Shown: in pieces, positions 1 to 9,776 of the stretch
Layout of the letters: each line of letters begins with the position of its first letter
Numbering within the stretch: position 1 is the first letter of the stretch
Source of the DNA: Hydrangea macrophylla
Lineage: Eukaryota; Streptophyta; Magnoliopsida; Cornales; Hydrangeaceae
Assembly: GCA_033977485.1 (NCBI GenBank)
Contig: CM066998.1
Location: 29,265,501-29,329,500, forward strand
Reading direction: 5' to 3'
DNA: 64,000 nt
Program-made: the position numbers and the translations under genes
Notes under the pieces: generated by a model
What the model saw: the letters and a program-made list of their open reading frames with translations, nothing else
Database searches by the model: none
What the model was told of the DNA's origin: nothing

Positions 1-117
1 GACCCTACGCTGCATTAACTCGTTATCATGTCTGTATTACAATAATAAACATGCTGGGAAATACTGAACAGTAAATAAACAACTAAACAGTTATTATAAG
101 AAAAATAGTATTCTGAA

Positions 118-340
118 GCTTCCAATCGATTGGTATAAAGGTTCAATTGATTGGTATAAAAGTAGCATCAGTCGATTGGAAAAAGATTCAATCGATTGGC
201 ATAGAAGTAGTGTTAATCGATTGATAAAAGATTCAATCGATTGGATCACAATCCATGCCAATCGATTGCACAAAATGTCAATCGATTGGGACCTGAAAGA
301 TGTCAATCGATTGGTAAGAGTACCAATCGATTGATACTTC
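118..340. repeat. Cluster of ten CAATCGATTGG-type palindromes
   Basis: Ten copies of a 10-12 bp palindrome centred on ATCGAT (or the one-base variants ATTGAT and GTCGAT) start at about 126, 147, 171, 190, 216, 235, 260, 281, 306 and 326. Spacing alternates between about 20 and 25 bases. The sequence between the copies is not conserved, so this is a motif array rather than a simple tandem repeat. It lies downstream of the putative TATA box in the minus-strand sense of the LTR. Confidence 0.85.
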
Positions 341-655
341 GTCTTCTTCACAGAGAAGACTGTCCAGCAACATATCAACGGGAATACATGGTTTCTTCTC
401 CATTCCTCCATTCAAACACGTTCTAATATCAATACATGGTTACCAAGTGAGTTTAGAACTCACCTTAGGCGTTAAGGGCGTGTTTGGTTGTGTGTAATGA
501 AGCTTGGAGCTTCAATGGTGGTCTTCCTTTCTCTCTATCTTGCTTCTCTGTCTTCTTCTTCTTCTTCTCCCTTCTTTTCTTCTTGCTGACCTTCTTCTTC
601 TCTCAATCCATCACTGTGTGTGTGAGTGTATGAATAGGTGTATATATATATGAGT

Positions 656-671
656 GTTTATATATATAAAC
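656..671 (-). promoter_or_regulatory. Putative TATA box of LTR T1
   Basis: GTTTATATATATAAAC is a perfect palindrome about 350 bases inside the LTR start at 1020. Position and sequence fit an LTR promoter, but dinucleotide repeats surround it (TATATATATG at 641-650, CACACACAAA just after), so it could be plain low-complexity DNA. Confidence 0.4.
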
Positions 672-804
672 ACACACAAACACTCCCTCTCACTCCCTCT
701 GATTTCTTAGAACCCCAAAAACGCAGGAATGAGTTGATATATATAGAGAGAAAGTGTTCACGTGGCCTCTCCCCAGTGTGAGCAAAAGAATCTGCCCAGC
801 TGCC

Positions 805-920
805 TCCAATCGATTGGCATAAGTGTCAATCGATTGATACAATCAATCGATTGGTATAAAGTTCAATCGATTGGTATCCAAAATAAGGCAATCGATTGGA
901 AAACTTGTCAATCGATTGGT
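805..920. repeat. Second cluster of ATCGAT palindromes (six copies)
   Basis: ATCGAT cores start at 809, 829, 846, 866, 891 and 911, giving spacings of 20, 17, 20, 25 and 20 bases, each within CAATCGATTG. The cluster lies upstream of the TATA stretch in LTR T1, mirroring the cluster at 118-340 on the other side of it. Confidence 0.85.
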
Positions 921-1020
921 ATCCAAATTATACCAAGGTAAGGCCAAGCTCAAACAAGTATTAAAAGAAGCATACAAGGTCTTATTCACATAATATATTA
1001 CAAAAATATAGGGTATTACA

Positions 1021-1109
1021 TTAGACCACACATATACTCACACATGCTACATATCACTACAAGGCATTTAAAATGCAAAAACAAACCAAAAAAAAAAAGT
1101 GGGCCCCAC
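1021..1109 (+). mobile_element. Left fragment of LTR H between T1 and Element 1
   Basis: These 89 bases are the host DNA between LTR T1 and Element 1. Joining position 1109 to 14401 (Element 1 and one CCCAC copy removed) restores a continuous sequence leading into the Tekay-like LTR that ends at 16929. Nothing coding is seen. Confidence 0.5.
1105..1109. repeat. Target-site duplication, left copy (Element 1)
   Basis: CCCAC directly precedes the LTR end TGCGGATACC and is repeated exactly at 14396-14400 after the other LTR. A 5-bp duplication is standard for Ty3/gypsy integration and fixes the borders of Element 1. Confidence 0.9.
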
Positions 1110-3309
1110 TGCGGATACCGGGATTCCACCGCTTCGTTATGTTTTTGAAACTTGTTTGATTTTTGAATCAAGGAAAGAGAAAAGGTCTGTTGAAAATAGA
1201 TACAGAGTCGCCACTTGGTCTTTAAGGAACCAAGAAACCTAATTTGACTCACCCAAACAGACCGGCCCTTCATAACCAAAGAACTTGGCTCGGGGTTTTG
1301 GTACGAGAGAGGAAGGAGCCTTTGTCACGACTAAAACACCCTTAACTCGCCCCGTCTCTCGACGGGCCTCAATTAGCATCCAAATAATCATCTTATACTA
1401 TGTATGGTTCGGCAATTAATACTATGATAGTATATTACATCACATAAGAATCTTGAAATTGAAAATCAAAAGATAAGATATCATTCATAAGATTTAAGTC
1501 AAATATCATACAATATAAAGTGAAAATCACACAAATAAACCTAGGAAAAATCGTCTAATCATGTATCAAATAATCAAGACTTCCTAATCTAAAGGGGGCA
1601 TGAATTGTTCTTGAAACAAATAAACAAAGAAATCAAAATATACTTAGCAAGCTAGTATGATGCATGTTAATCTTTGAAAAAAGAAGACCTCTCAATCCCT
1701 GGGACGGATGAGAAAGGATGATTAGATCGAGGGGAAGCATGAACGTGTGATCAAGGTCATTCCTTATAATCTTCTTAGATTAGGAGCCATGAAGGCCCCA
1801 AATCTTGCATGGATGCAATGTATGTATCTAGAATGTGCCAAGGTTGTGGTGTGCTTTGTGTTCATGGATTCCTAGAATGACTTAGAAGTCTATAATGTGT
1901 ATGAATGAATGAATGAAATCATCATGAAATATGTACAAATGTAGTATAAACTACTTCCTAAGATATGAAGTAATTTGGAAGGCACATAAGCATCAAATCA
2001 AAGAATAAAAGTTAAAATGTGCTTGCTGTGAATAGTGGACAGAACAGTAACTAAATCTTTGGAAAATTGAAACGAGGGGTTAGGGATGTTTTCAATGCAT
2101 AATTTTATATGGAGATGTTCCTTATTGTGTCTAGAATACAACCCAAAAAGATAATCTTTAATAACTATCACAGATTGAGAGAAATCATATGAACAACAGA
2201 GGTCACTCAGAAACAGAGTCCGTACTGTCGACTGAAATGTTGAAACATCTTAGAAAATGAAAACGAATGATATAGGGGCCCATTTTATACAGAACGTTTC
2301 CTAAGACATGGAGGTTTAAGGGAAAAATAAGTTGGGACTACCCCTTTTGGAAAATATTTCTGAAAAAGAGGTTGGAAGTTAGTCAAGCTGCTGTGACAGC
2401 AGAGGCAGAATGTTTGGAAGGAATGTTTGGGTCCAAATGGACCATTTTCAAATACTTCCAAGTCAAACCAAAAATCATGGGTGTTCTCCAATGAGTTAGG
2501 AAGACTTTCCAAGTGCCTTGCATCTACATGTTGAGTATTGAGTTCTAGAGAAATCTTTGAACTCAGCTCACTCACTGTTTTAACTCACTGTTTTGAAGAT
2601 TTTGGGAAAAATAAGATTTTCTTTCTTGAAATCAAAATGAGAGGGATTGAGAGGGGTTTTGAAATAGAGGTTTTGAAAGACTATTTTCAATACTCAATAA
2701 AGATTATAACCACTTAAAATGCTAACATTCAACTCATCATCAAGAATCTCCAAGATTGTTGGAGAAACTTATTTTCATTTGAGCATAACTTCAATACACT
2801 TCAAGGACACCTTGGAGGTATTGAAGTTATGATCATCATCTATCAAACATGTTTTTGAGGTCAAGAGCTACTATCCATAAGGATTCACTCACCCCAAACT
2901 TCATGTCATCATTTAGATGATGATGAACTAGTAAGTAAATAAAGAAAATCTAAAAGAAATGAGGTGAGAGGAGATAAACAATGAATAAACAAGCAAGTAG
3001 ATGATGATCAATAGATGATATTCATGAAGTATTGAACTTGTAGCATGGTGTTTCACTCATATGTAATGACATTGGACATGGAAGAAGCTTCCACTCTCTT
3101 AAATGCTCACTAAAATGGTGGTTGGGTGTATTGAATGTTGAAGTAAATGGGAGTAATGAAGTAAAAACGAAGTTTAGAACTCACTTTTGTTTTGAAAATC
3201 CAAGAAGAAAGCTTCTTTTCTCTCTATTCTAACCTTATCTCTACAACTTTCTCTCCCAAACTTTCTCTAAACTTGTATTTGACTCCCCCAAAATGAAGAG
3301 TAATGGGGT

Positions 3310-3320
3310 GTTTATATAGG
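3310..3320 (-). promoter_or_regulatory. TATA box in the 3' LTR of Element 1
   Basis: On the minus strand the sequence reads CCTATATAAAC, about 1040 bp into the LTR. The same box is kept in the 5' LTR (13338-13348) and in the Element 2 LTR (40570-40580), which supports it as the core promoter separating U3 from R. Confidence 0.65.
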
Positions 3321-3837
3321 CCAACTTGGGATGGTTTTGGGATTTAGAAAGTATTCCCATTGGCTCCAAATATCTGAAATCATAAAACTATGTCTTTTTG
3401 GCTTTTAATTAATCAAAATGGGACCACAAAACTATTTACAAAAACACACTGCTCTGGAGGGGAGTGCCGCGGCGGCAGTGCTCCTCCTTCGTCCAGACAA
3501 TGCTGTTTAGGCCCCCTGAAGTTCCGGTATTCGCGAAAAGGCCCTATTTTGTCCGAAATTCACAGAAGATGCATACGAACTCCAAATTGAGGTTGTGATA
3601 TACCGTTGAAAAGGTAATGGAGTCTACTTTACATAAAAAATAGTTCGGGAATAGGTCACTTTGAAAAGTTTTTGCGTTATTCGCGATAAAAGCCGATTTG
3701 ATCGCCTTTTTCGCCTTTAGAAATTCATAATAAATTCGTTTTAAATCCAGAAATTATGTGCGATATACCGTTGGAAAGCTATTGACCTCCAGTATCTATG
3801 AAAAATATTTGAAAATTGTTTCGGCGCCCCGGTTCCA

Positions 3838-4068
3838 AAGTCAAATTTTGGTCAAACTGGTCAAACCTGGGATTCCCTAGAAGTTCTAGAAACCTCCGGG
3901 AGTTCCCGGGAGTTGATGTTTTCGCTCGATTTTCTTTTGGAACTTGTTTTAACACTTTTTTCATGATTTAAAATGATTCTGGTGAATTCAGACAATTTTG
4001 GTCAAACTTGGTCAAACTTGGTCAAACCTTGGTCAAACCTAGTCAAACCTTGGTCAAACCGATCAACG
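3838..4068 (-). promoter_or_regulatory. W-box array in U3 of the 3' LTR
   Basis: On the minus strand this stretch holds about nine TTGACC/TTGACT hexamers: three near 3838-3868 and six at 9-11 bp spacing between 3999 and 4060. TTGAC(C/T) is the core recognised by plant WRKY transcription factors. The array lies about 500-750 bp upstream of the TATA box, inside U3. Binding is inferred from the motif only. Confidence 0.6.
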
Positions 4069-4357
4069 GGGACTTTCCGGGAGCTTCCAGGACTTCCGGG
4101 GGTCTATGGGAGCTGACGATTTCACCCGATTTCTCTTAAAAACTCATTATATCGCTTTTCTTACAACATAATATGTTTTCAGAACTTTGGGACCAAATCT
4201 GGGAGTTTTCGGGCTTTCAGGGGCATTTTTGTCATTTTGAGCATTCTGAGAGATAAAACTGACTTCCGGGAATCCTTTTGAGTCTTTTTACGATCATTGT
4301 GAACCACCAAGCTATGGGTCTCCAGAATCTGATATCCGACAAAATGGGGTGTCTACA

Positions 4358-4371
4358 GTTTGCCCCTCTTT
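4358..4371 (-). other. Polypurine tract of Element 1
   Basis: On the minus strand AAAGAGGGGCAAAC abuts the 3' LTR start TGTAGACACC. This is the expected site and composition for the plus-strand DNA primer, and Element 2 has the same tract at 41640-41653. Confidence 0.85.
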
Positions 4372-5469
4372 GGCATGAACTTGCGAGGCAACGCTTGTCG
4401 CAATCTAGTGCCAAAGCTCTAAAGAGACAGTACTTTTTGGAGGCTATAGATTTAGGATAAAATCGTTGCAAAAGATGCAAGGATGATGAGGTTAGTGCTG
4501 GTCGTGCTTTGCGTGAGTTGCCTACGTATCCCAAGGGGAATCAGACCAGGACGTAGTTCGGGGCACAAAGAAATAAATCACATATGCTTAACAAGACATG
4601 CGGATGCCATGCTATAAGAGTGATATGCAATGCATGGATGTGATGTGAATTGTGTCGTGAGTCCTATCATGTCTAGTGTTATGACCCTAGTATGAGCAAG
4701 TGCTGTAGGGCGTGCCACTCCGAGTGGGCTGGTGTTGTGCTAGTGTTTGCGACTGTGATGTGGTGGATAACTCGGATAAGGACATCGAGGTTTAAAAGAC
4801 TTCGGGTCTAGGTGCAAACTTCTGGAATTTTGGGAAGTGTGCTTCGTAAACAAACGTAATTGGGTGTAGGGTCTCAGAGGACTATAATCAAAGACGCCTT
4901 TTGGAAAATAACCGACAGACACGGGAGCCCTGGAAATTAAGAGACGGACACAGAAGTCACGGGATGATCATGAAATCCTGAGATGTCACATGATGAACAT
5001 GGAAGCCCCACGGCATATTTTGAATGAGAGCAATGATGATTAATGAACAGACGATGTTTGAATCGAGATGATGAGTCGACAATGGACTACTGTGATTGAA
5101 CTGACAGTGTATGAATCTGCTAAAGATTAATCTGAATCTGCTGGGGATGAAGCGACACTTTCTAGGATCTCTCTTCAATTGCTTCTTTTGATCAAATCTT
5201 ACGGGCCGGTCGGGGCCTCCGAGAGCCGGTATCTTTCTTCTTCTGTTCTCGGGGGATAATGCAGGGTTCTCGGGTAATCTCTTTTCTTGATCGGGAACCA
5301 GCACCCATCTCTGAATCTCTCACGGTTGATCAAATCTTGCGGTGCTTAATCCAAGAGGGTCGGTCAGGGCCTCCGGGAGCTGGTATCTTTCTTCTTTTAT
5401 CCTCAGGGGATGATGTGGGGTTCTCGGGGATGGTCTGTGGCAGTTAAGGTTTTGATATTGAAAGAGGAA

Positions 5470-6055
5470 GGTGATGGACTTATGTTGCTTTAGGATGAAA
5501 GAAGGTCATCAACGGCCACTCCTGGACTTATGTTGGACAGATGAAAGAAGATCATCAAAAGCCACTCATGGACTTATGTTGCTAGGAGAAAGGAAGATCA
5601 TCAACAGCCACTCACAGACTTATGTTGCATGAAGAGATATGAAAGATCAACAGTCACTCATGGACTTATGTTGCTAGGAGAAAGGAAGATCATCAACAGC
5701 CACTCATGGACTTATGTTGCATGAAGAGATTGAAAGATCAACAGCCACTCATGGACTTATGTTGCTAGGAGAAAGGAAGATCATGAACAGCCACTCATGG
5801 ACTTATGTTGCATGAAGAGATATGAAAGATCAACAGCCACTCATGGACTTATGTTGCATGAGCGAAGGAAGACAGTCAACAGCCACTCATGGACTTATGT
5901 TGCATGGACGAAGGAAGATCATCAACAGCCACTCATGGATTTATGTTGCATGAAGAAAGATGAAAGATCAACAGCCACTTATGGACTTATGTTGCTAGGA
6001 GAAAAGAAGGTCATCAACAGCCACTCATGGACTTATGTTGCATGAACGAAGATGG
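5470..6055. repeat. 46-bp tandem repeat, about 13 copies
   Basis: GGACTTATGTTGC recurs every 46-50 bases, followed by a variable A/G-rich stretch and AACAGCCACTCAT. Two variants of the middle (one with TAGGAGAAAGGA, one with ATGAAGAGATAT) alternate in part, suggesting growth by two-unit blocks. The plus-strand ORF across it is a repeat artefact. Element 2 carries its antisense genes at the comparable place between shared modules. Confidence 0.85.
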
Positions 6056-6589
6056 TTAACTTTCGACGGTTTGGAAAGGGATGAAATTCTCCCCATGTTT
6101 GGACGCTTTTCATGCTGACGCCTTGTCTGGTGCAGTAATGATGTTTGGTACTCCTGCTTGTATTGTCATTAGAATGCTCTTTATAACTTGATTTGAAAAA
6201 TTCATTATTCGTCACTATTGACTTACACATTTGAGACTACGACCGACTCTTTTCCTGAAAAAGACTATGACAGACTCAAAACTGACAGACACCGACACGC
6301 GAGGGTGACACATTTGACACCAAAATGAAATAAGCTCGACTTGCCAAAACTTGATGTGCTCTTGTCATAAATGATGTACCATTTCTCTTTTGTGTTTACT
6401 TCTCACCTTAACGTGGCATCACTTTGATGGTGAATCTTATTTTTGAAAATTCCTCCCTATTGATCTAATCAATTTCTTTGCTTCTCCCAAGATGTGCTTT
6501 GAATTAGTGCCTTAGCTTATGGAATAAAAGACGCTCCATTTCCAATCTGTTCAAGACAATGCTTGTGACTTGAAGGCTTATAGGGATTG

Positions 6590-6810
6590 GGTGGCAAACG
6601 AAGTTTGCCCCTAGTTTGAAGGGCATGAAGTGGGATCGATAGGCAAACGAGGTAAATGACCGAAGTTTGCCCCTAGTTTGGAGAAAGGTTCATTGGAGGT
6701 TTTGGGCAAATGAGGTAGGTGACCGAAGTTTGCCCCTTGTATGAAGGGTAGATAGTAAAAGTCAGGCAAACGAGGCGGGTAGCAGAAGTTTGCCCCTAGT
6801 GTGGAAGGTG
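6590..6810 (-). repeat. Reiterated polypurine-like motifs
   Basis: On the minus strand ACTAGGGGCAAACTTC (or ACAAGGGGCAAACTTC) recurs about every 60-65 bases, at roughly 6603, 6665, 6728 and 6788. The core GGGGCAAAC equals the true polypurine tract at 4358-4371. Similar copies lie at 47320-47445 in Element 2. They could be secondary plus-strand primer sites; that role is inferred. Confidence 0.7.
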
Positions 6811-7007
6811 ATTTCTAGCTTGAGGCAAGGACCGTGACTTTAATCTCTCAAATGCTCATAACTTTTGCCTAGGCACTAGTGAGGTGACCTAACGAGCTCT
6901 TTTCTCTCTTTTGTTATTGCTCACTTTGGATTTAGCTCTAATTTTTGCCTAGACGTCCTTTCAGATTTTCAACCTAGCGAGCCATCCTTCCTTTTTTTTT
7001 TGAAAGT

Positions 7008-7380
7008 CTGCCTACGTACCCCCAAGTGGGGATCAGGTCCAACGTAGTTCGGGCCATGGTCAGAAAGAAGCGGGTTGATTTTTAGGTAGGTGGGGTGACC
7101 GAACCGATGTGGTTGCCTACGTATCCCGGAGTGGGAATCAGGTCAAGCGTAGTTCAAGTCAGGGCTTGAAGGAAATTGGTTTGATTATGATGGTGTTGAT
7201 CGAACCGATGTGGTTGCCTACGTATCCCCGAGTGGGAATCAGGTCGAGCGTAGTTCAAGGTAAGGTCTTGAAAGAAATTGGTTTGATTATGATGGTGTCG
7301 ACCGAACCGATGTGGTTGCCTACGTATCCCCGAATGGAAATCAGGTCGAGCGTAGTTCAAGGCAAGGTCTTGAAAGAAAT
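7008..7380 (-). repeat. Four copies of a 102-bp-spaced module
   Basis: GCCTACGTA(T/C)CCC followed by AGTGGGAATCAGGTC and GTAGTTC starts at about 7010, 7115, 7216 and 7318. The last three units are nearly full repeats that also include GACCGAACCGATGTGGTT. Element 2 has the same four-copy series with the same spacing at 47654-48010, single copies occur near 4520 and 41806, and a Tat fragment has one near 32223. Confidence 0.85.
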
Positions 7381-8504
7381 TGGTTTGAGGTATGAGGGTT
7401 TTTCAAACCAATCGTCAAAGAAGTTCAAACTTGAGCCACTTGTGGTAGCTTTGAATAAAAGGATTCAGTTTCAATCTCCCTTTCTTTTCTTTTTCTTTTT
7501 CTTTTTCTTTTTGTTTTGTTTTGAGGATTGATCCTTTTCACTTTCGCCTAGTCAGTCAATTTTGCTTTTTAATGTAGTCGATTCTTGTGAGATCTTTTAA
7601 TCGCAATCTCAGAATTCCAGAATGTGCATGTCAGCTCTTGGACTTTATTTGTGGTCCTTCCGTGCCTTTTGAAATGTGATCTTGGCACGTTCTTAAGATG
7701 TATCTTGAAGCGTATGATTCTCTCATTTGTTTCATCAAAATTTTCTCCAACATTTTGACTGGATAGGGTCAGATTTTGGAAATCAACACCTTTTTCAGCT
7801 CTAACTTTTGCCTAGGTGCCCTTTCGGGTTTTCAACCTAGCGAGCTTTTTCTTTTCTTTTTTTTCTTTTTGAAAGTTGAGATGAAACTCACTGAAATGTT
7901 TGGCTACCATCAAGGGCTAAGTTTGCATTGCTTTCAATCGGACAGATTGCGTGGCTCCCAATTGGATTAGGCTTAAGGCTTCAAAATGGTGGAAAAAGGG
8001 TGTTGGGCAAGCCCCAAGTCAGTTTCAAGTATGTCTTTTCAAGATTAAGGCAAAAGCATCTTTAATTCTTAAAGTAAGACTATTCAATTCCAGCTCTTCA
8101 TCAGTGTCAGCGTGAAATCGACTTTAATCTTTTGGGATTCTTTTTTGTTTTGTCGTAGAAAAATTATTACCAGAGTAATATCCATGGTAATTTGAAAAGT
8201 GACACTTCAGTTTAGTGATTCATGCATTTATGACTAGGCACATCAGATTAAGCAAAATTAGATTTCATTCCATCAATAGAGAAGGTTTACAGATTAACAA
8301 CTCGATGACAGACAGACTTGATCACAAGACTAGAATTGAAATGGACTCGGAACATAGAACAGACTCAACTTGACTCGACCTGGTCTCAAATGGAGTGTCT
8401 TTGCGACCCATTTATTATTCTTATTCTATTTTTTTTAGTAGAAGTTCCAAACACCATCGCTTTACTGCGTAGCTTCAACATTCATTAGCATCGATGGAAG
8501 GGGA

Positions 8505-9776
8505 TCATTTAAACGGATAGGTCAAGGGTTGGTCGAGACCGAGGTGGTGGATTGGATTGGGGTGCGGCGCATCATCTAAGAGATCCTGAATTGAGTGACG
8601 GAGCCTCTTACAGTTGTCGGTCTCATGGCCTTGCTCTTGGTGGTAATCACAATACTTGGATTCATTATACCCAGGAGGTGGGTGATTAGGAGACTTACTG
8701 GGCTCCAAAGGTACAAGGTGGCCCTTTTGAACAAGGTGATTGAGAGCGGAGGATAAGCTCATGTCAAGTGGTGTGAAGACTCTTTAGTTTCCTTTCTTGT
8801 GCCGCTTACTGCAGTCATTTTGGCTTGATGATGGGCTTAAGGCATTGACATCTAGGCTCTCTTGATCTTCACCAAAGGTGTGGGGTCTCTGCTCCTTTTT
8901 CAGTGACCCAGCTCCATTGATCTTGCCTTCACAGATAGCATCCTCGATTCTAGTTCCAACCTCAAACAACTCTTCAAATGTTGAGATGGACTGGTAGAAT
9001 AGTTTTTCATGGTATACTGGTTACAGGTTCTTGACCAGCATACGTACTTGCTCTGTCTCAATAGGCCTGTGGATCATTTGGGCTACTTTATTCCTCCATC
9101 TGCTCAAGAATGTAGTGAAGGACTCATTAAAATTCTGTCTGGTAGTTTCCAGATCTCGAATGGTGACATCAAGCTCTTGGTTGTAGGAGTAGTGATCAAT
9201 GAAAGTTCTAGCAACATCTTCCCAAACTCGGGTCTTGGAAGTTTCAAGGGTTAGGAACCAGGATAGTGCGGCTTTTTGGAGGGTTTGAGGGAACAACATA
9301 GCTATGTGCTCATGGGTGCAGCCCATTGACTGGAAAATGCTCATACAAAACTTCACGTGGCTCTTCGAATTTCCAGTTCCGTCAAAACGGTCGATTTCAG
9401 GCATCTTAAAGTTCTCGGGTAGCCTCACTTTGTTGGGCTCAAACAATCCTTCCAGATCTAACATGTAATCATCGACTCCCTTACTCTTCCTTAGTATGTT
9501 CTCAAGCTTGTCGACCTTGTCCATTTTCTCTTGGAGCTTTTTCTCATATACAGGCGGCGGGACTCCTTGAAACCATTCTTCTTCCCCATTGTTCTCGGGA
9601 GGCGGTCCAAATCCAGACGGTGGTGGTGGCATGAACCCTTGTAGTGGTGGGAACCTAGGTGGGTACTGTGGTTGCTGTTGTCGGAACCCTTCCATAAATT
9701 TCAAAACTTGAGTCAGCCGGTCTGACTATTGATTGATTAATTCAGTGACCTTGGCTTCCAAAGTTTCCTGATTCAT
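8505..9776 (-). pseudogene. gag: Gag pseudogene of Element 1 (Tat type)
   Basis: Gag would form the virus-like particle and bind element RNA. The minus-strand reading starts with ATG at 9774-9776, the same start context as the Element 2 gag at 57927. A TAG follows after 16 codons, then an open stretch of 227 residues (9704-9021) holds a proline-rich N-terminus and the retrotransposon gag core, including SMGCTHEHIAMLFPQTLQ and SWFLTLE. Further in-frame stops occur near 9018 and 8783. The last part has the Tat-type Cys/His motif CDYHQEQGHETDNC. Compared with Element 2, codons for Q and similar residues have become stops. The reading ends after TYPFK without entering protease, so pol was lost rather than frameshifted. 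Confidence 0.85.

Larger units (their letters stand above)
1..1020 (-). mobile_element. Tekay/Del-like LTR (T1), partial, leaves window on the left
   Basis: Read on the minus strand, position 1020 begins TGTAATACCCTATATTTTTG, the usual 5' end of long Tekay/Del-type LTRs. The DNA just above it (1021-1109) is not purine-rich, so this is not a 3' LTR entered from a polypurine tract; it is a solo LTR or a 5' LTR. The other end and the target duplication lie outside the window. A palindromic TATA stretch sits at 656-671, and clusters of ATCGAT-centred palindromes flank it. The short ORFs here are by-products of those repeats. The lineage call rests on the terminus only. Confidence 0.55.
1110..4357 (-). 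repeat. 3' LTR of Element 1
   Basis: The LTR is 3248 bp; on the minus strand it starts TGTAGACACCCCATTTTGTC and ends GGTATCCGCA. It matches 11189-14395 over its length. Against the 5' LTR it keeps a 47-bp segment near 2335-2385, carries a 13-bp duplication near 2575-2600 and lacks one copy of a GC-rich palindrome near 3468. The LTR ORFs occur in both copies but have no recognisable product. Confidence 0.93.
4372..8504 (-). other. Non-coding 3' region of Element 1
   Basis: This 4.1-kb stretch replaces pol. From the gag side it holds a C/T-rich stretch near 7480-7510, a 102-bp-spaced module array (7008-7380), reiterated polypurine-like motifs (6590-6810), an unremarkable 6060-6590, a 46-bp tandem array (5470-6055), and two copies of a module ending in CTCTCACGGTTGATC (5150-5440) that recur at 42480-43100 in Element 2. 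No ORF with a recognisable domain is present on either strand. Confidence 0.75.

Noticed and set aside
94..411. A 105-codon minus-strand ORF with repeated QSIE/NRL residues
   Set aside because: It is a translation of the ATCGAT palindrome cluster; open in part because the motif has no stop in these frames. No domain, and nothing similar at the second cluster.
1016..1279. ORFs repeated in the LTRs (1016-1279, 11146-11367, 2285-2575, 3779-3964, 13829-14044)
   Set aside because: They are conserved only because the LTRs are homologous; indels between LTR copies shift the frames, and no product is recognisable.
7109..7531. 140-codon plus-strand ORF with repeated residues
   Set aside because: It spans the 102-bp-spaced module array and a C/T-rich run; the residues repeat because the DNA does, and the Element 2 array does not keep the frame.
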